From Shinella kummerowiae (lineage in GTDB: Bacteria; Pseudomonadota; Alphaproteobacteria; Rhizobiales; Rhizobiaceae): a stretch of 64,000 nucleotides of DNA. The stretch lies in assembly GCF_009827055.1 (NCBI RefSeq), contig NZ_WUMK01000014.1, forward strand, positions 29,405 through 93,404. Direction: 5' to 3'. Under the pieces are notes generated by a model. The model ran no database searches, was not told the DNA's origin, and saw only the letters and a program-made list of their open reading frames with translations. A program made the position numbers and the translations under genes. The number at the start of each line of letters is the position of its first letter. Position 1 is the stretch's first letter. Below, in pieces: positions 54,942 to 62,838 of the stretch.

Positions 54942-56015
54942 ATGCGAATGCTGGGAAAACATTTCGCCGCCTGCACCGCCATTCTTGCGGGCCTCACCGT
55001 CACCGCCCATGCCGAGGGCTGGGCACCCTATCCTGCACAGAAAATCGAACCGCCCTTTGCCACCGATGGCAAGGCGGTTGACGTCGACTACACGCCGGTC
55101 GAAAAGGCCGAGAAGCCTTGGAACATCTGCGTCTCCTTCCCGCATATGAAGGATGCTTACTGGCTTGGCGTCGACTACGGCGTGGTGGCCCAGGCCGAGG
55201 ATCTCGGCGTCAAGCTCAACGTCGTCGATGCGGGCGGCTACACCGAACTCGCCAAGCAGATCTCGCAGATCGAGGATTGCGTGGCGGGCGGCGCCCAGGC
55301 GGTTGTCATCGGCGCAATCTCGTTCGACGGCCTCAACAATCTCGTCGACGAGATCACGGCGAAGGGCATTCCGGTCATCGATGTCATCAACGGCATCTCC
55401 TCGCCGAAGGTCACGGCGAAGTCGCTCGTCTCTTTCTATACGATGGGCTACGAGACCGGCGTCTACCTCGCAAAGAAGCACCCGGCGGGCGGTGAACCCG
55501 CGAAAGTCGGCTGGTTCCCGGGCCCGGCGGGCGCCGGCTGGGTCGAGGCCGCGAACAAGGGTTTTCTCGAAGCCGTCAAGGGCTCCGCGCTCCAGGTTCT
55601 GGATCCGAAGTTCGGTGATACCGGCAAGGAAGTGCAGCTGAAGCTCGTCGAAGACGTGCTGCAGGCCGAGCCTGACGTAAAGTATATCGCCGGTACGGCC
55701 GTCACGGCCGAAGCCGCCCAGGGCCTCATCCGCGAGCGCGGCTTGAAGGATCAGGTCGGTCTCCTCTCCTTCTATATCACGCCCGGCGTGTATGAGGGCA
55801 TCAAGCGTGGCTTCATCGCGGCCTCGCCTGCCGACTCCATGGTCATCCAGGGGCGTATCGCCGTGGATCAGGCTGTTCGCGCGCTTGAGAAGAAGGAACT
55901 GATCCAGCATGTCGGGCCGAAAATCTTCGTGCTCGACTCCTCCAATATCGGAGATGTCGCAAAGGATACCATCCTCCCACCCGATGGTTTCAAGCCGAAG
56001 TTCAACGTGAACTGA
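54942..56015 (+). CDS. Periplasmic substrate-binding protein, TorT/RbsB-like
   Basis: Exported binding protein of 357 residues. The signal peptide is HFAACTAILAGLTVTAHAEG. The conserved core (ICVSFPHMKDAYWLGVDYGVVAQAEDLGVKLNVVDAGGYTELAKQISQIEDCVAGGAQAVVIGAISF) is close to the TorT subgroup of the RbsB-like family, whose members include the sensor partner of TorS. Here it precedes an ATPase and an RbsC-like permease, so it is a transporter component. It is separated by 38 bp from pxpC and probably brings the operon's substrate to the membrane. Confidence 0.88.
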   Translation: MRMLGKHFAACTAILAGLTVTAHAEGWAPYPAQKIEPPFATDGKAVDVDYTPVEKAEKPWNICVSFPHMKDAYWLGVDYGVVAQAEDLGVKLNVVDAGGYTELAKQISQIEDCVAGGAQAVVIGAISFDGLNNLVDEITAKGIPVIDVINGISSPKVTAKSLVSFYTMGYETGVYLAKKHPAGGEPAKVGWFPGPAGAGWVEAANKGFLEAVKGSALQVLDPKFGDTGKEVQLKLVEDVLQAEPDVKYIAGTAVTAEAAQGLIRERGLKDQVGLLSFYITPGVYEGIKRGFIAASPADSMVIQGRIAVDQAVRALEKKELIQHVGPKIFVLDSSNIGDVAKDTILPPDGFKPKFNVN

Positions 56016-56072
56016 AGTTTGAACTTGAAACGTGCCCCGGCGGTTTCGCCGGGGCATGGAAGGAGAGATGTC

Positions 56073-57587
56073 ATGCAAAGCGCTCAAAAGCCGCTTGTCG
56101 AGATGACGCAGATCTGCCGGGTTTTTCCCGGCGTGATCGCGCTCGACAAGGTCAATTTCGAACTGTTGCCGGGAGAGGTGCACGTCCTCTTCGGAGAGAA
56201 TGGCGCGGGGAAATCCACGCTGATCTCCATCCTTTCCGGCGTCTTCCCGCAGACGTCCGGATCGCTTCGGCTCGACGGCGAGGAAATCGCCTTCGCTTCC
56301 GTAGCGGATGCCAAGTCGAAGGGGGTCTCGGCCGTCTTCCAGGAATTCTCGCTGGTCCCGACGCTCAGCGTCGCCAAGAACATCTTCCTCGGCGCCGAGC
56401 CGATGATCGGCCCCTTCATCGACCGGCGGCGGATGGAGCGCGAGGCGAAAGATCTCTTCAGGACACTCGGCTTCGATATCGACGTCAGGGCCGCGGTCGG
56501 CTCGCTCTCGCGCGCCGAGCAGCAGATGACAGAAATCGCGAAGGCCGTCCATTCCAATGCCCGCGTGCTGATCCTCGACGAGCCGACGGCCTCGCTGACC
56601 GAGCGAGAGACGGAAACGCTCTTCCGCATCGTGAAGGATGCACAGGCGCGTGGCGTCGGCATCATCTATATCTCGCACCGCATCCAGGAATTCTCCGTCA
56701 TCGCCGACCGGGTCACGGTCCTGCGCGATGGCAAGCTGATCGGAACCGTCAAGGTCGCCGACACCACACCGGAAAAGCTCGTGGAGATGATGACCGGCCG
56801 CGCCATCGGCCAGATTTACCCGACGATCGAGCGCGCCGCCGATCCCCAGCCGCTGCTTTCGATCCGCGATCTCCATGCGGCTGGCGTCGAGGGTGTCAAT
56901 ATCGAGATACGAGCCGGCGAAGTGCTCGGCGTTGCCGGTCTCGTCGGCAGCGGCAAATCGCGCTCCTTCCGCGCAGCGTTTGGTCTCGCGCCCATCCATT
57001 CCGGTGAGGTCCGTCTCGACGACCAGGATGTGACCGGTGCGCCGACCCGGACGTTTTTGGCGCGCGGCGTCTTCTATCTGCCGCCGGACCGGAAGAACGA
57101 AGGTCTCATTCTCAATGCGACAGCGCGAAACAATATCAATCTCGGCCTGCTCTTCCGGCCGGAAATTATAACAGCCACGGGCGTCTCGGTGCGGCGCCAG
57201 AACGCGCTTTCCACCGCCATCGGCCGAGAGGTCGATTTGACCGATGCCTATATGGAGCGGCCGATCGCCAATCTTTCCGGCGGCAACCAGCAAAAAGCGC
57301 TCTTCGGCAAGGGCTTTGGACGGGATTACCGGATCTATATCTTCGACGAACCGACCGTCGGCGTCGATGTCGGCACGCGCGCGGCGCTCTACAGGCTGAT
57401 CAAAAACCTGGCGGAGGCCGGCAAGGCGGTGGTCGTCATCTCCTCCGACCTGCCGGAAGCCATGAACCTCGCCCATCGCCTGATCGTCTTTTCCAGTGGC
57501 CGGATCACGGCGGAGCTTTCGGGGGACGCGGTCACCGAAGCCAATGTCCTCAGCGCATTTTTCAGAACAGAAGGGGAAGCCGCATGA
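56073..57587 (+). CDS. ABC transporter ATPase, RbsA/MglA-type dual domain
   Basis: Cytosolic ATPase of 504 residues with two ABC domains. Domain one has the Walker A GENGAGKST and the Walker B LILDEPTASL, with a degenerate signature (SLSRAEQQM). Domain two has GLVGSGKSR, LSGGNQQK and IFDEPTVGVD. This is the monosaccharide-type dual ATPase. The frame is open to 56019, but the ATG at 56073 after AGGAGAGA starts at the conserved site. It overlaps the permease gene by 4 bp (ATGA). Confidence 0.92.
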   Translation: MQSAQKPLVEMTQICRVFPGVIALDKVNFELLPGEVHVLFGENGAGKSTLISILSGVFPQTSGSLRLDGEEIAFASVADAKSKGVSAVFQEFSLVPTLSVAKNIFLGAEPMIGPFIDRRRMEREAKDLFRTLGFDIDVRAAVGSLSRAEQQMTEIAKAVHSNARVLILDEPTASLTERETETLFRIVKDAQARGVGIIYISHRIQEFSVIADRVTVLRDGKLIGTVKVADTTPEKLVEMMTGRAIGQIYPTIERAADPQPLLSIRDLHAAGVEGVNIEIRAGEVLGVAGLVGSGKSRSFRAAFGLAPIHSGEVRLDDQDVTGAPTRTFLARGVFYLPPDRKNEGLILNATARNNINLGLLFRPEIITATGVSVRRQNALSTAIGREVDLTDAYMERPIANLSGGNQQKALFGKGFGRDYRIYIFDEPTVGVDVGTRAALYRLIKNLAEAGKAVVVISSDLPEAMNLAHRLIVFSSGRITAELSGDAVTEANVLSAFFRTEGEAA

Positions 57588-58621
57588 CCGGCAGCGTCGA
57601 AACCACCACGGAGAACCAGGCGGTCGCCGGTTTCTCCCCGCTGGTCCTGTTGAAGCAAGTCTTCCTCCGGGCGGGCGTATTACCCTTTTTCCTGATCATC
57701 GCGCTCCTGATCTTCTCGATCGCCTCGCCGCAGTTCCTGACGGTGCAGAACCTCACCAACGTGGCGCGGCAATCGGTCTATCTGGTGCTCGTCTCGCTCG
57801 GCCAGATGCTGGTGCTGATCACCGGCGGGTTCGATCTGTCCGTCGGCACGGCGATCGTGCTCACCTCCGTCGTCTCGGCCTCCACCATGGTCGCCACCGC
57901 CGCGATGTTTCCCGATGCCGTCTGGCTGGTGATCGCACTTGGGCTTACCGCCGGCTTCCTCTCTGCTCTTGTCATCGGCCTCGTCAACGGGGTTGGCGTC
58001 TCCTTCTTCGGCGTCTCGCCCTTTATCATGACGCTCGGCGTGCAGTCGGTCGGCGCGGGCATCGCACTCTTCATCACCGGCGGCGTGCCGATCGGAAATC
58101 TTCCGTTCGAATTCGGCGACTTCTTTGGTTTCGGCCGGGTTTTCGGGGTTCCTGTCCCCGTCCTTGTCGCGCTGGTCGCCATCCTTGTCATGTGGATCGT
58201 CATGAACCGGCTGCGCTTCGGCGCCAAGGTCTATGCGGTCGGCGGCAATATCAAGGCAGCGCATCTTTCCGGCATTCACACCGCGCGCACCCTCTTCCTC
58301 GCCTATATCGTTTGTTCGCTGCTCGCCTCGCTCGCCGGTGTGCTGCTGACGGCCCGCGTCGAAAGCGGGGAAACCAATCTCGGCGGCACGATCGGGCTCG
58401 AATCCATTGCGGCTTGCGTGATCGCCGGCGTTTCGCTGCGCGGCGGCATCGGCCGCGTCGAGAATGTCGTGCTGGGCGCGTTCTTCATCGTGCTGGTGCA
58501 GAACGGCATGAACGTCATGCAGATCGGCTCCTACATGCAGATGGTGCTGCTTGGCAGCCTCCTGATCCTCGCCGTTATCATCGACCAGCTGCGGTATCGC
58601 ATGCTGCTCGTGCGACGCTAA
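57584..58621 (+). CDS. ABC transporter permease, RbsC type
   Basis: Inner-membrane permease of 345 residues with 8-10 hydrophobic segments, including FLIIALLIFSIASPQFLTVQNLTNVARQS and GQMLVLITGGFDLSVGTAIVLTS. The stretch FDLSVG is the family's marker and ETNLGGTIGLESIAACVIAGVSLRGGIGRVENVVLGAFF is highly typical. It ends the importer that starts at 54,942. The substrate is likely a nitrogen compound given the neighbours, not a pentose (inference). Confidence 0.93.
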   Translation: MTGSVETTTENQAVAGFSPLVLLKQVFLRAGVLPFFLIIALLIFSIASPQFLTVQNLTNVARQSVYLVLVSLGQMLVLITGGFDLSVGTAIVLTSVVSASTMVATAAMFPDAVWLVIALGLTAGFLSALVIGLVNGVGVSFFGVSPFIMTLGVQSVGAGIALFITGGVPIGNLPFEFGDFFGFGRVFGVPVPVLVALVAILVMWIVMNRLRFGAKVYAVGGNIKAAHLSGIHTARTLFLAYIVCSLLASLAGVLLTARVESGETNLGGTIGLESIAACVIAGVSLRGGIGRVENVVLGAFFIVLVQNGMNVMQIGSYMQMVLLGSLLILAVIIDQLRYRMLLVRR

Positions 58622-58648
58622 GGATCCTTTTGGGGGGAGGACGGGATC

Positions 58649-58831
58649 ATGCGCAACTCGGACGGCTCCTTCGATGATGACATCGTCGATGTCGCGATCC
58701 TCGTCGAGCTCGATCCCATTGCCGGGGATGACCGGTTGGCGGAAGGCAGCATCCGGCCGCGGGCGACGGTCATGGACGCGGCCGAGGCCAGGCTCGACTG
58801 CCGGGCGCCAGACTGTTCAGCGAGGAATTGA
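58649..58831 (+). CDS. Small hypothetical protein
   Basis: Open frame of 60 residues (MRNSDGSFDDDIVDVAILVELDPIAGDDRLAEGSIRPRATVMD...). A strong GGGGGGAGGACGGG lies just before the ATG, and the frame sits in the operon, 4 bp before the FAD-subunit gene. It is acidic and has no known domain. It may be a real short gene or a translated leader for the hydroxylase genes. Confidence 0.5.
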   Translation: MRNSDGSFDDDIVDVAILVELDPIAGDDRLAEGSIRPRATVMDAAEARLDCRAPDCSARN

Positions 58832-58834
58832 CCC

Positions 58835-59698
58835 ATGCATCCGCCTGCCAAACGCTCCCTTCATATCGCGCGCTCGGTCACGGAGGCACTCGAGGCCCGC
58901 GCCCGTCTCGGCGACAATGCCGAATTCTTCGCCGGTGGTACCTGGATCATGCGGGCCGATCGGCGGGAGGAATTCGAGGACCGTCATTATATATCGATCG
59001 GCGGCATCGAAGCGCTTGCCGGCATCTTGATCTCGAAAGACGACGTCGTGATCGGGGCTTCCACGAGCCATGCCGAACTTGCCGCGGCGCTGACGGAGGT
59101 TGCGGGGTTCCGTGCGCTCCAAGTCGCGGCAGAGAAATCCGCCAATCCCGCGATCCGCAATCTGGCGACGGTCGGCGGCAATATCTGTACCGGCGGCTTT
59201 GCAGCCGCCGACCTCGTGCCGGCCCTTCTATGCCTTTCGGCGTCGCTCGAGTTCTCCGGCGCGGACGGTCTGGAACGGGTGCCGCTTGAAACCTTTCTGA
59301 AGACCAGGAGCGCCGTTCTGCCGGGGCGCATCCTGACCAGGATGATCGTGCCGCGCAGGCCCCGCCGCTCCGCCCATGCGCGGCTGCCCCTCAAGAAGGC
59401 CGGCGACTACCCCGTCGCCATTGTGAGCGCATCCTTTGCACTTGGCGAAAACGGCGCGGTCGAGGACGCCGTCATCGCCGTCGGCTCGGTGGAACACAGT
59501 GCAAGGCGCTGGACGGCGCTCGAAACGGCGATCCGCGGCCTCAGGCCCACGTCAGCCGATGTCGTCGCGCTTGCGAAGGAGACGGCCGGAGAGTTTCAGG
59601 GACGCGATGGCGTGGAGGCGCCGGGCTGGTACAGGGTGAAGGTACTTCCAGAACTCGCCCGTCGGGCATTCGAGGACCTTGCGGAAAGGAAGGTATGA
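58835..59698 (+). CDS. Molybdenum hydroxylase FAD-binding subunit
   Basis: Medium subunit (287 residues) of a xanthine dehydrogenase/CO dehydrogenase-type enzyme. The FAD-binding text includes FFAGGTWIM, the loop SANPAIRNLATVGGNICTGGFAAADLVPALL, and VVIGASTSHAELA, while LKKAGDYPVAIVSASFALG lies in the C-terminal domain. It passes electrons from the 2Fe-2S subunit to an acceptor. It overlaps the next gene by 4 bp. Together the three subunits form the usual CoxMSL arrangement, in the order medium-small-large. Confidence 0.9.
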   Translation: MHPPAKRSLHIARSVTEALEARARLGDNAEFFAGGTWIMRADRREEFEDRHYISIGGIEALAGILISKDDVVIGASTSHAELAAALTEVAGFRALQVAAEKSANPAIRNLATVGGNICTGGFAAADLVPALLCLSASLEFSGADGLERVPLETFLKTRSAVLPGRILTRMIVPRRPRRSAHARLPLKKAGDYPVAIVSASFALGENGAVEDAVIAVGSVEHSARRWTALETAIRGLRPTSADVVALAKETAGEFQGRDGVEAPGWYRVKVLPELARRAFEDLAERKV

Positions 59699-60165
59699 TG
59701 ACCGTGATGCTCAGGATCAACGGCGAGGAGCGCGCCTTTTACGGCGACCCCATGACGCCGCTCGTCGATGTGCTGCGCGAAACCCTGCTGCTGACCGGTG
59801 CCAAAGCGGTCTGTCGTGAAGGGTTCTGCGGTGCCTGCACCGTCCTGATCGACGGTGTGCCTACACCCTCCTGTCTGAAGCCGGCGGGGCTTTCGGGTGG
59901 GGCCGAGATCACCTCCATCGAAGGGCTTGGCATCGAAGGCGAACTCACGGCGCTTCAGCAAGCGCTCGAGGACAACGACGTCGTCCAGTGCGGCATGTGC
60001 TTTCCGGGCATGGTGATGACGCTCACCCCTTTCCTTGCGGCAAAGCCCGATCCGACCCGCGAGGAGGTGAAGCAGGCGCTGGTCGGCAATATCTGTCGCT
60101 GCACCGGCTATGAACGCATCATCGACGCCGTACTTTCGATTGGGAACAAGGAGCGGACGCCATGA
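59695..60165 (+). CDS. Molybdenum hydroxylase 2Fe-2S subunit
   Basis: Small subunit of 156 residues with two [2Fe-2S] clusters. The plant-ferredoxin-type cysteines are in CREGFCGACTVLIDG with a later Cys, and the second cluster is in CGMCFPGMVM and NICRCTGYERI. The start may be the first ATG at 59695 or the next codon group at 59698. It overlaps the FAD gene and the large-subunit gene by 4 bp each. Confidence 0.93.
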   Translation: MMTVMLRINGEERAFYGDPMTPLVDVLRETLLLTGAKAVCREGFCGACTVLIDGVPTPSCLKPAGLSGGAEITSIEGLGIEGELTALQQALEDNDVVQCGMCFPGMVMTLTPFLAAKPDPTREEVKQALVGNICRCTGYERIIDAVLSIGNKERTP

Positions 60166-62528
60166 CCGCGAGCATCGCCAACCCCGCCGTCATGAATCTG
60201 GCGCGACGCGACGCGCGCGACAAGCTGCGCGGACGCACCCGCTACACCATCGATCATGTGACGCCAGGGACATTGCATGCCTTCCTACTGCGCTCGGAGG
60301 TTCCGGCCGCGCGAATCCTGCGCCTCGACGTCACGAAAGCCCGCGCCATGCCGGGCGTCCGGGCAATCGCCACAGCCGCAGACGCACCGGGCTTTTTCGG
60401 CATCGGCATCGCCGACCACCCGCTTTTCGCCAAGGACGTCATCCGCTATGACGGCGAGCCGATCGCGGCGGTTGCCGCCGAAACGCTGCAACAGGCGCAG
60501 GCCGCCGCGGCCGCAATCGAACTGGAGATAGCCCCCCTTCCCGCGTCGATCACCATGGCGCAAGCGCTGGCGCCGGATGCGCCGCTGATCCACGAGAACT
60601 GGCGCGACTACGAAATCCTGCTGGAGGGTGCTGCCCGGGGCGGCAATGTCGCCTGGGAGGCAAAGGTGATGCGCGGCGACACGGAGGCCGCCTTCGCGCG
60701 GCCCGATGTGACGATCATCGACAGCTGCTTTTCCGTCGGCCGGCAGAACCACGTGCCCTTCGAACCCCGTGCGGTCGTCGCCACCTACGAGGATGGCCGT
60801 TTCCACATCAAGACCTCGACGCAGGTGCCCTGGACGGTGAGGAACGCCACCGCCCGCGCCCTCGATGTGCCGGCGTCCCAGATCCGCGTCACCGTGCCCC
60901 CGGTCGGCGGCGCCTTCGGGCTTAAATTCGACTGCTCGCTCGAACCCTTCGCCGCCGTGCTCGCCCGCAAGACCGGGCGCGCGGTGGCGCTCGTCAATTC
61001 GCGGCGCGAGGAGATGCTGACCTGCCTGTGCCGGGAAAACGCTGAAATCCGCATCCGTTCGGCCGTCACCAAAGAGGGTGAGATCGTCGGGCGCGAGGCG
61101 ACTGTGCTGATGGATTGCGGGGCCTATGGCGGCGAGCAGATCTTTCTCACCACCATGACCGCACATACGCTCGGCGGCAATTACAAGCTCGGTTCGGCGC
61201 GCATTTCGAGCCGTGCGGTCTATACCAACACGGCGCCCAACGGTGCCTTCCGCGCTTGCAATGGCGTCTACAACACCTTTGCGCTGGAACGGCATACCGA
61301 CGAGATCGCGGAAGCGATCGGCATGCATCCGATGGAGTTCCGTCGCCGCAACGTCATCGGCGATGGCGACCTCGGCTCGACAGGCCAGGTGTTCGAAGGT
61401 GACGTGCTTGGCCCCATGCTGGAAAAGATGGCAGCGCTCCAGGCAAAGGCCCCGGCAACGCCGCGCGCTCCCGACGACCGCCGCCTGTTCGGCCGGGCGA
61501 CCACGGTCGGCACATGGTTCATCTTTGTCGGACCGTCTTCGGCGACGATCAACCTCAATACGGACGGCAGCGCGACACTGATCACATCCGGCGTCGAGAT
61601 CGGCTCGGGCACCATGGTGCAATCGCTGCCGCAGATTGTCGCCGCACGGCTCGGCATCCGGCCGGAGGATGTCGTCGTCAAAGGCGCCGACACGGATGCC
61701 GCCGGCTTCGACCTCGGCGTCGGCGGCGGGCGCACGACGGTCTCGATCGGGGCGGCGAGCACGGCGGCAGCCGACGAGGTGCGCAAGCAGATTCTCCATG
61801 CCGCAGGCGAGTTGCTCCAGACCAGGGTCGAGGATCTGGAACTCGGCGCGGGCCGGGTCGAAATCCGTGGCGTCAAGGGCTCGGGCATGACGATCGCCAA
61901 GGTCGTCCAGCATCTTCATGGCACGGTCGGCCCGGTCGCGGGTACGGGCGCCTTCACCAATCCCGGCGTCGAGGCGATGGCGGGCTGCGCCATGGGCCAT
62001 TTCATCGATGCGATCGACATTCCGGTCTTCGCCGTGCACGACTGCGAGGTCGCGGTCGATCCGGATACGGGCCATGTGGATGTTTTGAGCTACCGCGTCG
62101 TGCAGGATGTCGGGCGCGCGCTCAACCCTCGCGCCATCCATAGCCAGATCCAGGGTGGCGTCGTGCAGGGTCTCGGCTATGCGCTGCACGAGGACATGTC
62201 GGTCGGACCGGAAGGCCGCATCCTGCAGAGCGGTTTCGAGACCTACCGCCTGCCCGGCGCGCTCGACGTCGTGCCCGTGGAAATCGAGCTCCACGAGGGC
62301 GCGCCCTCGATCGGCCCGCTGGGCACGAAGGGGGCCGGCGAAGTCCCGATCCTCAATGTCGGAGCAACGATTGCCTGCGCGGTCAGCCGCGCGGTCGGTA
62401 AGCCGATCCACGAACTGCCGCTCACGCCGCCGAAGGTGCTCGATCTCATCCTCGGCGATCCACGCCATCTCGATCATCCGCATATCAGCGCGACCTGGAT
62501 CGACAACACGATCCCCGTACGCGCTTAG
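60162..62528 (+). CDS. Molybdenum hydroxylase large (molybdopterin-binding) subunit
   Basis: Catalytic subunit of 788 residues. The N-terminal hammerhead domain (GRTRYTIDHVTPGTLHAFLLRSEVPAARIL) is followed by the molybdopterin-cytosine-dinucleotide domain, with PPVGGAFGLK, AYGGEQIFLTTMTAHTLGG, FRACNGVYNTF and VGGGRTTVSIGAAS. The catalytic Glu is in GTKGAGEVP near residue 727. These enzymes hydroxylate a ring carbon next to nitrogen, often turning an N-heterocycle into a lactam. That product would suit the PxpABC-type enzyme of the same operon (inference). The active-site text alone does not reveal the substrate. Confidence 0.92.
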   Translation: MTASIANPAVMNLARRDARDKLRGRTRYTIDHVTPGTLHAFLLRSEVPAARILRLDVTKARAMPGVRAIATAADAPGFFGIGIADHPLFAKDVIRYDGEPIAAVAAETLQQAQAAAAAIELEIAPLPASITMAQALAPDAPLIHENWRDYEILLEGAARGGNVAWEAKVMRGDTEAAFARPDVTIIDSCFSVGRQNHVPFEPRAVVATYEDGRFHIKTSTQVPWTVRNATARALDVPASQIRVTVPPVGGAFGLKFDCSLEPFAAVLARKTGRAVALVNSRREEMLTCLCRENAEIRIRSAVTKEGEIVGREATVLMDCGAYGGEQIFLTTMTAHTLGGNYKLGSARISSRAVYTNTAPNGAFRACNGVYNTFALERHTDEIAEAIGMHPMEFRRRNVIGDGDLGSTGQVFEGDVLGPMLEKMAALQAKAPATPRAPDDRRLFGRATTVGTWFIFVGPSSATINLNTDGSATLITSGVEIGSGTMVQSLPQIVAARLGIRPEDVVVKGADTDAAGFDLGVGGGRTTVSIGAASTAAADEVRKQILHAAGELLQTRVEDLELGAGRVEIRGVKGSGMTIAKVVQHLHGTVGPVAGTGAFTNPGVEAMAGCAMGHFIDAIDIPVFAVHDCEVAVDPDTGHVDVLSYRVVQDVGRALNPRAIHSQIQGGVVQGLGYALHEDMSVGPEGRILQSGFETYRLPGALDVVPVEIELHEGAPSIGPLGTKGAGEVPILNVGATIACAVSRAVGKPIHELPLTPPKVLDLILGDPRHLDHPHISATWIDNTIPVRA

Positions 62529-62638
62529 CATCATCATCATCGGGGGCCTTGAACGGCATTGACGACAATGCCGGAGACGGCCACAGATTTGGAGCGCGCG
62601 GTCTCCCAGCTTTGCGCTGGACGGTGCGCTGGCGCCGG

Positions 62639-62675
62639 GGCTCGGGCTAGCGGGACACGCCCCCTCGCCCGAGCC
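62639..62675. terminator. GC-rich hairpin after the hydroxylase operon
   Basis: GGCTCGGGC (62639-62647) pairs perfectly with GCCCGAGCC (62667-62675), about 110 bp after the stop. No T-run follows, so a Rho-independent end is uncertain. It separates the operon from the border zone. Confidence 0.4.
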
Positions 62676-62693
62676 GTCTGAGCGTCTGCGGCC

Positions 62694-62718
62694 ACACAAA
62701 TGCACAAGAACACAAATG
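62694..62718. repeat. Two direct repeats ACACAAATG outside the border
   Basis: ACACAAATG is at 62694-62702 and again at 62710-62718, 16 bp apart. On the other strand these read CATTTGTGT, similar in flavour to the TTTGT-rich overdrive text next to the border. Ri plasmids use short direct repeats as T-DNA transfer stimulator, so a related role is possible. Confidence 0.4.
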
Positions 62719-62785
62719 TACGTCGCATGACCGTCAACGATTACACATAGATACTTATATTCTACGATAGGTAGAAACTCACAAA

Positions 62786-62809
62786 GAGACGAACAAACGC
62801 ACAAACTTA
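62786..62809 (-). promoter_or_regulatory. Overdrive-like T-DNA transmission enhancer
   Basis: Read on the minus strand it starts TAAGTTTGTGCG and continues TTTGTTCGTCTC. Aligned without gaps to the known octopine overdrive (which starts TAAGTCGCTG and ends GTTTGTTTG) it agrees at 16 of 24 positions, with TAAGT and GTTTGTT kept. It lies 4 bp outside the border on the side expected for a right border. VirC1, encoded at 39.6 kb, is the overdrive-binding protein. Confidence 0.7.
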
Positions 62810-62813
62810 TTTA

Positions 62814-62838
62814 GTTTACATCTCCATATATCCTGCCC
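62814..62838 (-). promoter_or_regulatory. T-DNA right border repeat
   Basis: The plus strand reads GTTTACA, then TCTCC, then ATATATCCTGCCC. The minus strand therefore starts GGGCAGGATATAT and ends GATGTAAAC. Compared with the 25-bp nopaline left border (TGGCAGGATATATT...TGTAAAC), 21 of 25 positions agree, and the mismatches fall at the first base and in the known variable middle. The nick made by VirD2 would be after the third base (minus strand), between 62,836 and 62,835. Orientation plus overdrive position place the transferred DNA at higher coordinates, making this the right border. No second border is seen in the window. Confidence 0.88.

Noticed and set aside
54741..57476. Long minus-strand open frame (911 codons) opposite the importer genes
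   Set aside because: It runs antisense across three well-supported genes and has biased shadow composition.
60285..62804. Minus-strand open frame (839 codons) opposite the hydroxylase large subunit
   Set aside because: Antisense shadow; its first codons lie in the border flank and show no gene signals.
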